Origin: SIG440 sp045587485
GTDB taxonomy: Bacteria; Bacillota; Clostridia; Monoglobales; Monoglobaceae
Reading direction: 5' to 3'
DNA: 64,000 nucleotides
NCBI GenBank assembly: GCA_045587485.1
Contig: JAZNCI010000044.1
Span: 1-64,000, forward strand
Positions 1-8,229 of this stretch are shown here, piece by piece. How positions within the stretch are numbered: the first letter of the stretch is position 1; every line of letters starts with the position of its first letter. The notes below the pieces were generated by a model. That model worked only from the letters and a program-made list of their open reading frames with translations, made no database searches and was not told where the DNA came from. Made by a program: the position numbers and the translations under genes.

Positions 1-180
1 CAAAGAATAGTCTTTTTTCTATAAATTTTCTCTAAGATAAGCGAAATATGCCTTGCGGCATATGAAAAGACAAATTTTATATCACATCAACAAAGTTGAT
101 ATGTCATTAAAATCCTCCGCCTATACATCACAACAATCTGAGTTTTGTTTTTGTATAATAGGAGCTTCCTGTTATATCAA
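1..180. other. Intergenic segment with short hairpins, no gene seen
   Basis: No convincing coding region. Two short hairpins are visible: ATATGCC/GGCATAT (46-63, loop ttgc) and ATCAAC/GTTGAT around 86-100. The hairpin-rich, AT-rich character resembles the structured intergenic repeats seen elsewhere in this window. The segment lies downstream of the minus-strand operon and is cut by the window edge. Confidence 0.4.
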
Positions 181-208
181 AAAGCGGCTTGTTTTCACAA
201 GCCGCTTT
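181..208 (-). terminator. Rho-independent terminator of the sugar operon
   Basis: Perfect 11-bp stem AAAGCGGCTTG/CAAGCCGCTTT with a 6-nt loop, 11 bp past the last gene of the minus-strand operon. On the minus strand the stem is followed by a short U-rich stretch. Confidence 0.8.
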
Positions 209-219
209 CTAAGTTAATT

Positions 220-1296
220 TTAAAATTTAACAACCTTACCAGTCGATATACTTTCGTATACAGCGTTCATAGCTTCAATGGTCTTTTTGTGCCACTTGAG
301 GTTAATAAGGGGAGTTTTCTTGTTTCTTATATTGTCAACAAATTCGTCAATCAAACCAACCCACTCGTCAAAGTATGTATACTGAACAGTGTATCTGTCA
401 TTGGGGCAGCCGTTGTGATAAACATTGGGGCCGAAGCAGTCTGCCATAACGCTTCCCTTTTCGCCGTTGAGAGTGATGTTTACCTCCATTCTCTTGGGGA
501 ATACCTCCCAGCCCGGACCGGGAACAGGAAGTCTTTCCTCCATCTTTGACCATGAGGGGTCAAGCGAGAAGATTGTGCCGTCTTTCATTCTTCCGATAAC
601 AGAGAGCATATCCTCTTCCTCAATATCGGGGCGGATGTTGGGGGCAACTTCGGCATAAATACTGTCAAAATCGCTGCCTGTCATATGTCTTATCATATCA
701 AAAATATGGGGATGGTCACAAAGAGCACCGCCACGGAAACGGCTGTCGCCTTCCTTTATGCTTACTCTCTTTCCATAGCTCTTTTCGGGGACACCCTGCC
801 AAGGAAATGCCCATACAGGAGACAGTGTGATATTTGTCGCATTGAAAGACTTGATTTTGCCGATTTCACCATTTTCTACAAGTTCTTTCATTCTTGCAAT
901 AACGGGATTATAATGCATCTCAAGCTCTATCTGACAAACAAGGTCATTTTCGTCAACAAGCTTTATCATTTCGTCATATTCATCCATATCAAATGTAGGA
1001 ATCTTCATAGAAAGGATATGTATTCCTCTCTCAGCACAAAGCTTCATCTGGCGAAGATGGTCGCTGTTTTCGCTGGCAAGAACAACTGCCTCGATTTCGG
1101 GATGCTCGTCAAGCATCTGGATTTCGCTGTCATAGCAGGGAATTCCGTCAACGCTGTTTAAGAATATCTTTTTAACATCCTCATTAGCTGTTGAAACTGC
1201 AACCCAGTCGAGCTTTGGGTTTTCTTTTAAAACCTGATAATATTTTCTTGTATGGCCGTGGGTCATACTCATCATAGCTATTTTTAAAGGTTTCAT
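220..1296 (-). CDS. Gfo/Idh/MocA family oxidoreductase
   Basis: A 358-residue NAD(P)-dependent sugar or inositol dehydrogenase-like protein. The N-terminal half is a Rossmann domain. The second half carries the family's substrate/C-terminal domain, including a G-ALCDHPHIFD segment near residue 190 where the family places its catalytic His/Asp. The nucleotide loop is non-canonical (MMSMTHGHT instead of GxGxxG), and MKIPTFD occupies the place of the usual EKP motif, retaining the lysine. It is the last gene of a seven-gene minus-strand operon. Its ATG overlaps the stop of the upstream gene by one base (TAATG), which implies translational coupling. The substrate is unknown; the kinase and isomerases in the operon suggest a sugar or sugar acid. 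Confidence 0.85.
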   Translation of the reverse strand: MKPLKIAMMSMTHGHTRKYYQVLKENPKLDWVAVSTANEDVKKIFLNSVDGIPCYDSEIQMLDEHPEIEAVVLASENSDHLRQMKLCAERGIHILSMKIPTFDMDEYDEMIKLVDENDLVCQIELEMHYNPVIARMKELVENGEIGKIKSFNATNITLSPVWAFPWQGVPEKSYGKRVSIKEGDSRFRGGALCDHPHIFDMIRHMTGSDFDSIYAEVAPNIRPDIEEEDMLSVIGRMKDGTIFSLDPSWSKMEERLPVPGPGWEVFPKRMEVNITLNGEKGSVMADCFGPNVYHNGCPNDRYTVQYTYFDEWVGLIDEFVDNIRNKKTPLINLKWHKKTIEAMNAVYESISTGKVVKF

Positions 1297-1985
1297 TACT
1301 GCATTACCACCCTTTCTTCTGTTTCCACAGATTTTTCAGCCATCTTGACAAGAAGGTCAATCTCAGCACAATCTGATAAAACTTCATCATAATTTTTATT
1401 CTGTGCAAGAGCGAAAGCACATCTTACAACCGCAATATCCTCAATTGAAAGACCATAAAGCTCAAAGTCAACATCTGTGTACTTTTTATTTTCGCTTCCG
1501 AATACATAAACTGAATCCTGCTTAAGCTGAGCATCTACCACAACATCGCAGGCAATACCGCGCTGTGAGATAATTTCGTGCTTATCAATTGGCTTTTCGC
1601 CATTTTTAAGTGTTGCAGAAATTTCAATTGTGCATACAACACCGTCTTCGGTGCTGGCAATAACATTTAAAACATTGTCGTTCTGCATTGCGGTAACAGA
1701 TTTGATTTTTCTCTGCAATATCCATTGGCACAAATCCAGTTCTCTTTTGAGTGCACAGAACAAGTCACTGCCCTTTTCAACAATACGTGCAACACGCATA
1801 ACGCTGACACCCACAAGGGTACCATTATTAACAATATTTTTAAGCTCTATAAATCTTCTCTCGCTTCTGTGAGAAAGCAGGGGATATTCCTTGCCGTCAA
1901 TAACAACCGCTTTGTCGTCCTTTAAAACAGCCGATGCATCAACAGAATACTTTTCAAGAAGAAAATCAAGTTTTTCCTGTAACAT
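1296..1985 (-). CDS. Unknown protein, possibly a Rossmann-less Gfo/Idh-type partner
   Basis: 229 residues, not recognised. No signal peptide or membrane segment is seen. The stretch around residues 95-130 (TAMQNDNVLNVIASTEDGV...) recalls the beta-sheet C-terminal domain of Gfo/Idh oxidoreductases, and the next gene is such an enzyme, coupled through a TAATG overlap. It could therefore be a companion subunit or a decayed paralogue; this is inference only. A strong TAGGAGG site precedes the ATG. It is the sixth gene of the sugar operon. Confidence 0.7.
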   Translation of the reverse strand: MLQEKLDFLLEKYSVDASAVLKDDKAVVIDGKEYPLLSHRSERRFIELKNIVNNGTLVGVSVMRVARIVEKGSDLFCALKRELDLCQWILQRKIKSVTAMQNDNVLNVIASTEDGVVCTIEISATLKNGEKPIDKHEIISQRGIACDVVVDAQLKQDSVYVFGSENKKYTDVDFELYGLSIEDIAVVRCAFALAQNKNYDEVLSDCAEIDLLVKMAEKSVETEERVVMQ

Positions 1986-1996
1986 AAGTTTACCTC

Positions 1997-2746
1997 CTAT
2001 AACATTTTAATCCTGGGTTTATATTTTTCAAGATATGCCGCATTCTTTTCGTCACCGCCGGGAGTATTTGCACTTGACCATACAGGCGGTGTTATACCTT
2101 TGTCGATACATTGCTTAACACATTCAATTTCAAGTAAGTGAGCAATATAAAAATCAATAATGTTTGATACCGGTGCAATAGGTGTATCAAGACCCGGAAC
2201 ATTTACCACCGCATCGCCCACAGGGTTGAAGTCCTCAATGCATACATCTGCATAATCAAACAGGTTTGTTTTGTTGGGGTGACGGATAAAGTGGTCCTCG
2301 GGCATTTCCTCCTGCCAAGCAGAACTTGATACTGCAATTATTTTAACACCGTTTTTCTTTGCTTCCATTGCTGCATCAATTGTTGCAGGATTGATGCCGA
2401 TATTATGGAAAATTATCAGAATATCATCTTTTTTAAGGTCATAATACTTAACAATTGCGCTGCCGTAATTAACTGTTCTTTCAAGCTCTAAATATTTGAG
2501 TGCCTGATTGAACACCGAAAGGCCTGTTTCCATAACAGGATTTATACACGAAAGCCCTCCTGCACGGAAGAACATTTCACCCATACAAAGGGTTGTATGT
2601 CCGCCGCCAGCATAAACGTTTATAAGGCGGTCATTTGCGATTGCATCACACATAAGCTCCGCCGCTTTTTTGATGTTTTCACCTTGAGTTTCATTAATCT
2701 TTTTGAAGTTATCCATTAAACTTTCAAAATAACCAAAATCATTCAT
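1997..2746 (-). CDS. SIS-domain sugar isomerase-like protein (copy 1)
   Basis: A 249-residue cytosolic protein of the SIS (sugar isomerase) fold, family PF13580 / UPF0309 type. The phosphosugar-binding loop is visible as VYAGGGHTT near residues 45-52, followed by the FFRAGGL motif shared with the second SIS protein of this operon (4269-4991). The ends of the two proteins also match (PGG/DGG-E-N...KY/QY...R-K-L), so they are paralogues. Its start lies inside the PfkB-kinase gene (8-bp overlap) behind AAAGGAGA. Likely role: isomerisation or aldose-ketose handling of a phosphorylated amino sugar or related sugar; substrate not determinable. Confidence 0.8.
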   Translation of the reverse strand: MNDFGYFESLMDNFKKINETQGENIKKAAELMCDAIANDRLINVYAGGGHTTLCMGEMFFRAGGLSCINPVMETGLSVFNQALKYLELERTVNYGSAIVKYYDLKKDDILIIFHNIGINPATIDAAMEAKKNGVKIIAVSSSAWQEEMPEDHFIRHPNKTNLFDYADVCIEDFNPVGDAVVNVPGLDTPIAPVSNIIDFYIAHLLEIECVKQCIDKGITPPVWSSANTPGGDEKNAAYLEKYKPRIKML

Positions 2747-3584
2747 TTTTTAATCTCCTTTCTACCTCTTCGCGATAAGGTATTGAATTTAAGACATATT
2801 TTTTACTTACGCTAATTCCCGATGCAGTAACAGCATATACACAAGCATCCTTCAGGCTCATTCCCTCAGCAATACAAACCGCCAAAGTGCCATTGAAGGT
2901 ATCTCCCGCTCCTGTGGTGTCAACAGCCTTAACCTCAATGCCGCAAACCGTGTCAGCATTGTTTATGCTGCAGCCGTCTTTCCCAAGAGTTGTAATGCAG
3001 TTTTTAAACCGACTTTTGTCTATTGCCTGCATTTCCTGCTGGTTTGGTGTTACTGCAAATACTTTTTCTGCCAACATATTAGGGATATCCCTGATTGGGG
3101 CAGGATTTAAAATAACCTTTACGCCATACTTTTCAGCAATTTCAACTGCTTTTTCATTAACGCTTTCGGGAACCTCCTGCTGAAGCAGAAGTATATCACT
3201 TTTTGCAATTTCGCCTTCAAAAGAGCTCACATCATCTGCGTCGAGCTCCGCACTCTTATACTCGGTTACACGGTTTTCGCCATTTTTATCGGTGAGTATA
3301 AAGGCAAAAGGCGTCGCCTTGCCGCATTTAATTTTAAAGCAAGCGTTGATGCCCTCGTCCTTTGCCGCCTGAATTGATTTTTTGCCGTTTTCATCATCAC
3401 CAATTGCACAAAGAAATGAAACCTCGGCTCCCATTCGTTTTGCAGCAACCGCCTGATTGATGCCCTTGCCTCCGATTTCTTCAAAAACAGAGTCTGCAAC
3501 AAGGGTTTCACCACTTTCATGAAAATGGTCGGCATACATAAAGATGGAATTTCCGCATATACCGATAACAGAAATCTTTGCCAT
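2739..3584 (-). CDS. PfkB-family carbohydrate kinase (ribokinase-like)
   Basis: 281 residues. Both PfkB signatures are present: the N-terminal GGKGINQAVAA (about residues 38-48), where the sugar and its phosphate acceptor bind, and the C-terminal DTTGAGDTFNG (about residues 221-231) carrying the catalytic Asp and anion hole. Length fits ribokinase/fructokinase relatives. It should phosphorylate the pathway sugar with ATP in the cytoplasm. It starts 14 bp after the hydrolase gene behind GAAAGGTG and overlaps the next SIS gene, so the operon is tightly packed. Ribokinase itself is possible, but the neighbours argue for a less common sugar. Confidence 0.88.
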   Translation of the reverse strand: MAKISVIGICGNSIFMYADHFHESGETLVADSVFEEIGGKGINQAVAAKRMGAEVSFLCAIGDDENGKKSIQAAKDEGINACFKIKCGKATPFAFILTDKNGENRVTEYKSAELDADDVSSFEGEIAKSDILLLQQEVPESVNEKAVEIAEKYGVKVILNPAPIRDIPNMLAEKVFAVTPNQQEMQAIDKSRFKNCITTLGKDGCSINNADTVCGIEVKAVDTTGAGDTFNGTLAVCIAEGMSLKDACVYAVTASGISVSKKYVLNSIPYREEVERRLKNE

Positions 3585-3598
3585 TAATACACACCTTT

Positions 3599-4255
3599 CT
3601 ATCCATACAATTCTGATGAATTATATTCGCTTTTATGCTCAACCGCCGTTTCTTTTCTGCAGTTTAACAACCACTGAAATGGTTCAGAAGAATTATACAC
3701 ATATGTCCACGCACTATGTGCGTATTCATCAAGAACAGTAAGTCTGGCATTTCCTCCGTATTTATTTATACTGTCCACCATCTTAATGCTTTCTTCACAC
3801 AGCACAACAGTATCTTTTTTGCCGTGAAATGCCCATATGTTCAAATCTTTTAATCTTTCTGCATTCCAATACATTCCGCCGCCACAGATAGGGATAGCGC
3901 CTGCATAAAGCTGAGGGTCCGACATCAGCATTTGCCACACTGCATATCCGCCCATACTCGATCCAACTAAGTATAATCTGGATTTATCGGTGGTTTTTTG
4001 TTCAAACACAAAACGTGCAAAACGCCGAATGCTTTCAAACATATCAAACCAAGAGTCGTGATTGCATAAAGGTGCGTACACTATTGCTTTTGAAAGCAAA
4101 ACATTCTTTTCCGTAAAGAAGGGGTTTGTGCAAATCGCGTCTGCATTATCTCCCCGTGTTCCTGCGCCGTGCATAAAGATAACGGCAGGATACTCCTGAT
4201 TTTCATTAAAATCAGGAGGCGTAGAAACTACATACTTAACGCCGTCAAAAATCAT
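3599..4255 (-). CDS. Alpha/beta hydrolase, dienelactone hydrolase/esterase-like
   Basis: 218 residues. The nucleophile elbow GSSMGGYA is near residue 120, an Asp candidate is in HGKKDTVV near residue 170, and the His candidate is in YAHSAW near residue 196: a complete Ser-Asp-His triad order. The HGAGTRGDN stretch near residue 30 is an oxyanion-type loop. No signal peptide, so it is cytosolic. It resembles the prolyl-oligopeptidase-like/PHB-depolymerase-like esterases that remove acyl groups from sugars or oligosaccharides. AGGAGGA precedes the ATG. In this operon it may deacylate an imported substrate. Confidence 0.8.
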   Translation of the reverse strand: MIFDGVKYVVSTPPDFNENQEYPAVIFMHGAGTRGDNADAICTNPFFTEKNVLLSKAIVYAPLCNHDSWFDMFESIRRFARFVFEQKTTDKSRLYLVGSSMGGYAVWQMLMSDPQLYAGAIPICGGGMYWNAERLKDLNIWAFHGKKDTVVLCEESIKMVDSINKYGGNARLTVLDEYAHSAWTYVYNSSEPFQWLLNCRKETAVEHKSEYNSSELYG

Positions 4256-4268
4256 TTTGCGGTTCCTC

Positions 4269-4991
4269 CTACAAATGCTTTACTCTGCCCATATACTGCT
4301 TTATAAGCTTTTTATTGAACTCCGCACCGCCGTCAATGTTTCCGCTCATATAAACGGGGAGCTCTGCCCCTGCTTTTCCCGCAAGGGCCGCCGCCTCCAT
4401 AAGAACCGATTGCAGTATAAACGAGCTTGCCGCAGTAGATACACTGCCCATTTTGGTATTTGCGCCCTCGATATCCATAACCGCATCTCCGTGCGGAACG
4501 CAGTTATCAATATAAATATCGCAGCACTCATACAGAAGGGGCGTGTCCTTCTTGTCCGAAAAGTAAGCCGACGATACAACCGAAATATTTTTAATTCCGT
4601 TTTCCGAGGCGGTTTGTGCCATTTCAACGGGAACAGCATTCTTCCCCGATGTAGAAACTGTTATCAACACATCTTTGGGAGACAGGCAGTATCTTTCAAA
4701 AACACTTTCTGCAATTCCGCTCATTTTCTCCATCTTGCTGCTTTTTGCACCGCCGTTGTGGAGCATTAAATCAGTATCAAGAATAGGGCTGACATTTGCA
4801 AGACCCCCTGCTCGGTAAAAGCAATCAAGCGCAATCAAATGTGAATGTCCGCATCCAAAAATATAAATAATTCCATCATCCTTGATTGTCTGTGCAACAA
4901 CCTTCGCCGCTGCTGTCATTTTTTCGGTCTGGGTTTCTTTTATCTGCTGTAATACTGAGATTATTTTTTCTAAATATATCTCTGTAATCAT
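4269..4991 (-). CDS. SIS-domain sugar isomerase-like protein (copy 2)
   Basis: 240 residues, SIS fold, paralogous to the protein at 1997-2746. The phosphosugar loop IYIFGCGHSH (about residues 41-50) is followed by FYRAGGL, and the second SIS strand/loop LITVSTSGKN is clear near residues 107-116. Its start overlaps the TIM-barrel gene by 4 bp (ATGA), so it is translated by coupling. Having two SIS proteins in one operon suggests either two successive isomerisation steps or a hetero-oligomer. Confidence 0.8.
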   Translation of the reverse strand: MITEIYLEKIISVLQQIKETQTEKMTAAAKVVAQTIKDDGIIYIFGCGHSHLIALDCFYRAGGLANVSPILDTDLMLHNGGAKSSKMEKMSGIAESVFERYCLSPKDVLITVSTSGKNAVPVEMAQTASENGIKNISVVSSAYFSDKKDTPLLYECCDIYIDNCVPHGDAVMDIEGANTKMGSVSTAASSFILQSVLMEAAALAGKAGAELPVYMSGNIDGGAEFNKKLIKQYMGRVKHL

Positions 4992-6019
4992 TTATTAAGC
5001 ACTCTCTTGTAATTTCTGCCGATGTTGTCCCAGAGTTCGATTGGGTCTTTTGCAGCAACAACTGTTCCATAACCGCCACGGTATGTCCATGTTGCAAGAC
5101 GGTCTACGCCAAGCTCCTCGTACATATCAACAACCTTGTCAATCTGCTTGAAGTCTGCGGGACGCTTGTTATAGCCCATCAGCCAACGTTCAGACTCCTT
5201 GCCGTACTTTTTAGCCATAGCAACAGTTCTCTCTGTAATATCTCTGAAAAAGCTTTCGGGGAGATCCCAGTTGATAATTGTTGTTGAAAATACATCAAAA
5301 TAAGGACAAGCCGCAACCATTTCCCAGTTGTCATAGCCGCGAAGCTCGGTTACATAGTATGTATTGAGTGTTGCGTGTACACAACAGGTAATTTCAAGAT
5401 TGGGGTTCAATTCTTTCAATGCTTTTGATGTGTCAGAAAGTGTGAAAAGAGCTTCTTTCCATCTGAACTGCTTAACGTCATCATTCATAAACTTGGGCAT
5501 TTCATAGCCATAATATTCTTCAAACTTCTTCATACATTCAGGACAACGGCAAGCCCAGTCATCGCCCGCACCGCCCGTAATAGATGCGTATGACTTGGGA
5601 TATGCATAGTGGGGCTCGTCCCAGAAAAAGCCGTCAACCTCAGTTTCCTGAGCAAGCTTCAGGCAAAGTCTTTTGAAGTAGTCACGGAATGAGTTTGTGT
5701 TAAAGCAAGCCGCATTCAGCACCTCGCCTGTGTAGGCTGAAACCTGTCTGTGATGAATGTTGTTCTGAAGGAACAAGCTAACCTGCTCACCGCCGAAATA
5801 CTTACCAATACCCCAGGTATCAGCAAGAACTCTGAGTCCCATTTCGTGTGCCAGCTTTACTATACTGTTGATATTGGGGAACCAGAAATCCATATCGAAT
5901 TCTGTGATTGCAAGAATAACTGTGTCGCAACCGTGTTCAATCATTTCCTTGAAATCTTCTTTTGCGTGTTCTACATAGTTAAAACCATAGTAGCTCACTG
6001 CTGTGTGTTTAATTGACAT
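4988..6019 (-). CDS. Putative TIM-barrel glycosidase-like protein
   Basis: 343 residues when started at the ATG at 6019, which sits behind a perfect AGGAGG (6028-6033); an upstream in-frame start would add 20 poorly supported residues. Alternating strand/helix pattern with acidic strand ends such as DGFFWDEPHYAYP (about residue 130) fits a barrel hydrolase. A Cys pair CRCPEC (near residue 155) could bind metal. No signal peptide, so it acts inside the cell. I do not recognise a precise family. It is the first gene of the catabolic operon, so it may release the sugar that the kinase and isomerases process. Confidence 0.65.
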   Translation of the reverse strand: MSIKHTAVSYYGFNYVEHAKEDFKEMIEHGCDTVILAITEFDMDFWFPNINSIVKLAHEMGLRVLADTWGIGKYFGGEQVSLFLQNNIHHRQVSAYTGEVLNAACFNTNSFRDYFKRLCLKLAQETEVDGFFWDEPHYAYPKSYASITGGAGDDWACRCPECMKKFEEYYGYEMPKFMNDDVKQFRWKEALFTLSDTSKALKELNPNLEITCCVHATLNTYYVTELRGYDNWEMVAACPYFDVFSTTIINWDLPESFFRDITERTVAMAKKYGKESERWLMGYNKRPADFKQIDKVVDMYEELGVDRLATWTYRGGYGTVVAAKDPIELWDNIGRNYKRVLNK

Positions 6020-6061
6020 AATAAAACCTCCTATAATATTGGATTTACTTCCACAAGTATC

Positions 6062-6090
6062 ATTATAAAATGTATACATCCCAAAATCAA
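6062..6090 (-). promoter_or_regulatory. Sigma-A promoter of the sugar operon
   Basis: On the minus strand: -35 TTGATT (6085-6090), 17-bp spacer, -10 TATAAT (6062-6067), ending 43 bp before the ATG at 6019. It lies 3 bp from a direct repeat that looks like an AraC operator, so it is a plausible activator target. Confidence 0.7.
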
Positions 6091-6093
6091 CTC

Positions 6094-6126
6094 ACATTTC
6101 ATAACACAAAGTGGACATTTCATAAC
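6094..6126. promoter_or_regulatory. Candidate AraC-type operator, 12-bp direct repeat
   Basis: ACATTTCATAAC occurs at 6094-6105 and again, identically, at 6115-6126, an offset of exactly 21 bp (two helical turns). That is the arrangement of adjacent half-sites used by AraC-family dimers. It lies between the two divergent promoters: the first copy is 3 bp from the -35 of the sugar operon and the second touches the -35 of the araC gene. Confidence 0.7.
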
Positions 6127-6155
6127 TTGACACAAATCAATTTTTATGATAGTAT
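6127..6155 (+). promoter_or_regulatory. Sigma-A promoter of the AraC-regulator gene
   Basis: TTGACA (6127-6132), 17-bp spacer, TAGTAT (6150-6155), 23 bp upstream of the GTG start at 6179. The -35 is directly abutted by one copy of the operator repeat, which suggests autoregulation. Confidence 0.75.
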
Positions 6156-6178
6156 GACAAAAAAGGAGGGCTGTAATT

Positions 6179-6928
6179 GTGTTTTTAGACGGAGCAAAGG
6201 GAATACGCATAATTTCGGTGTTTGAACTTAGTTGGACAAATAATAAACGCTACGCAAAGCCCAGATCCTTTCACGCTTTATCCTTTAGAGTTTATGGTGA
6301 CACAGAATTTGAACATAACGGAACCATCAATCGCGTATCAAGCGGAGACGTGGCATTTATTCCTAAAAATTACGGATATACCCAGACCCACAAGGGCGAG
6401 CATCTTTATGTTGTACATTTCGAAATGAATGATGACACCAACGAGACTTATTTTTCAATAACCCCAAGAGATACCATCAGTGTGCAAAAACTTTTCGAAA
6501 AAATGTATAAGATATGGAACGAAAAGCAAATCGGTTATCAATTTGCCGCCACATCGGTTTTTTATAAGCTGTTAGAAGAATTGCAAAAAGATGTTTTGTC
6601 CGAAGGTGTTTTATCTTCTCCTGCAAAAATGAAAAGAATTCTGGAATATATAAACGCAAACTACAGCGACCCCAGCCTGTCAGTGAGTCAGCTTGCTGAA
6701 ATGTATGGCACAAGCGACACTTATTTCAGGCGTGAGTTTAAAAAGCTGTTTGATGATACCCCTCTGAATTATATAAACCGCATAAGGCTTCAATTTGCCG
6801 AGGAGCTTTTGCACACGGGATATTATTCGGTCAGCGAGGTTGCATACAAAACGGGCTTTTCTGACCCCAAATATTTTTCCAGATTTGTAAGGAAGATTAA
6901 AAACGTTCCCCCATCCAAGCTACAATAA
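6179..6928 (+). CDS. AraC-family transcriptional regulator
   Basis: 249 residues with a GTG start placed 9 nt after AGGAGG. The N-terminal part (about 1-100) is a cupin-like ligand-sensing domain (GDVAFIPKNYGYT, GEHLYVVHFEM). The C-terminal part (about 145-249) has the two helix-turn-helix units of AraC: SVSQLAEMYGTSDTYFRREFKK and SVSEVAYKTGFSDPKYFSRFVRK. Divergent placement and the shared operator make it the likely regulator of the sugar operon and of itself, probably sensing the pathway sugar. Confidence 0.92.
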   Translation: MFLDGAKGIRIISVFELSWTNNKRYAKPRSFHALSFRVYGDTEFEHNGTINRVSSGDVAFIPKNYGYTQTHKGEHLYVVHFEMNDDTNETYFSITPRDTISVQKLFEKMYKIWNEKQIGYQFAATSVFYKLLEELQKDVLSEGVLSSPAKMKRILEYINANYSDPSLSVSQLAEMYGTSDTYFRREFKKLFDDTPLNYINRIRLQFAEELLHTGYYSVSEVAYKTGFSDPKYFSRFVRKIKNVPPSKLQ

Positions 6929-6945
6929 AATAGGAGTGATTTGTT

Positions 6946-8229
6946 ATGAAAGCAGATGTAAAAAACAACGTATTGCAGTATGTAGAGGAAAACAAAAATG
7001 AATTGTTTACACTTCTTTCGGAACTGATAAAGATTAACACCGAAAATTTTGCTACAAACGGCAACGAAAAGAATATTGTTTCCTTTATCGCCGAAAAGCT
7101 CTCACAGGCAGGTGCCACAAGTGACATCTATTGCCCCGACACCGTTGATGGTATCCTTGACAACAAAGACTACCTGGCGGGAAGAAACACAGATAAACGC
7201 CCCAACATCACGGGGCATCTCAAGGGCAGGGCTTCGGATAAAAAAATAATGCTTGCGGCACATACAGACACCGTTCCCATAGGCGACAGAACGTTGTGGA
7301 AGATAGACCCCCTTTGCGGAAAAATAGAAAACGGCAATATTTACGGCAGAGGTGCGTGTGATGACAAGTATGCAATAGCTACCTCGCTCTTTATTTTCAA
7401 AATGCTTAAAGACCTTGATTTAAGTCTGGACGGCGATTTATACTTTACAGGTTATGTTGACGAAGAGTTTGGCGGGGGCAATGGTGCTCTTGCAGCCAGC
7501 CTTAAATATCCCTGTGATGCTGTAGTCAATCTTGACTGTAAAAATTTGCGGATATGGAATTGCGCCTGCGGCGGCAGACGTGATACCCTTACTCTGATAA
7601 AAGATGGTGTCAGCGACACCTGCGATGACACAATGGATGCCCTTTGCATAGCAAAAGAAGAGCTCCACAAATTTGGCGAAAGGCGCAAAAACGAGCTTCA
7701 CGAAAACGAGAATTTCAGCGGAACCAGCATCCCTGAAAAGTCAATGCGGATACTCAATTTCCAATCAGGGCTTAACACCAATGACCGCAATATGGCAAAG
7801 CTCGACTTTTCCTTCTACACCGACAAGCCCGAAGAGGTTATAAACAAAGAGCTTGAAGATGTAGCAGAAAAAATGAACGCAAGAATGTCCCATTTGGGCA
7901 TCAGGGTTGCAAGCATTGAACCTATGACAAGATATTTCAGATATGCCTTATCCGAAAAGGATAATAAATATATAGAGTTGCTTAAAAAGAGTGCAAAGGA
8001 TGCAATCGGCGAAGAAATAATTTCAGAGGCATCTTGCCTTTCAGACTTGAATATCTTTATAAACAATGCGGGCTGCAACAGCTTTTCGTTTGGTGCAGGC
8101 AGAGATTTTGATGTCGAAGGCGGCGCACACTTAGCTGACGAATTTATTGAATGTGACAAATTGGTTGACTTTGCCAAAACGGTTGCCGCATTTATCTGTG
8201 ATTGGGGGAATGTACGAAATGGAAATTAA
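6946..8229 (+). CDS. M20-family metallohydrolase (deacylase/peptidase)
   Basis: 427 residues, of the ArgE/DapE/CPG2 superfamily of two-metal amidohydrolases. Metal-ligand motifs appear in order: HTDTVPIGD (about residue 101), GRGACDDK (about 136, bridging Asp) and YVDEEFGGG (about 170, catalytic Glu plus ligand Glu). A dimerisation domain lies between residues 200 and 310. It follows araC by 17 bp with TAGGAGTG and the same orientation, so it is probably co-transcribed. It may remove an N-acyl group from a sugar-linked or amino-acid substrate; substrate unknown. Confidence 0.85.
   Translation: MKADVKNNVLQYVEENKNELFTLLSELIKINTENFATNGNEKNIVSFIAEKLSQAGATSDIYCPDTVDGILDNKDYLAGRNTDKRPNITGHLKGRASDKKIMLAAHTDTVPIGDRTLWKIDPLCGKIENGNIYGRGACDDKYAIATSLFIFKMLKDLDLSLDGDLYFTGYVDEEFGGGNGALAASLKYPCDAVVNLDCKNLRIWNCACGGRRDTLTLIKDGVSDTCDDTMDALCIAKEELHKFGERRKNELHENENFSGTSIPEKSMRILNFQSGLNTNDRNMAKLDFSFYTDKPEEVINKELEDVAEKMNARMSHLGIRVASIEPMTRYFRYALSEKDNKYIELLKKSAKDAIGEEIISEASCLSDLNIFINNAGCNSFSFGAGRDFDVEGGAHLADEFIECDKLVDFAKTVAAFICDWGNVRNGN

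Noticed and set aside
4257..4769. 170-codon open frame antisense to the SIS gene, and other long antisense frames such as 685-1161 and 25803-26168
   Set aside because: They lie fully opposite clear genes, lack ribosome sites and family resemblance; they are mirror frames of codon-biased genes.
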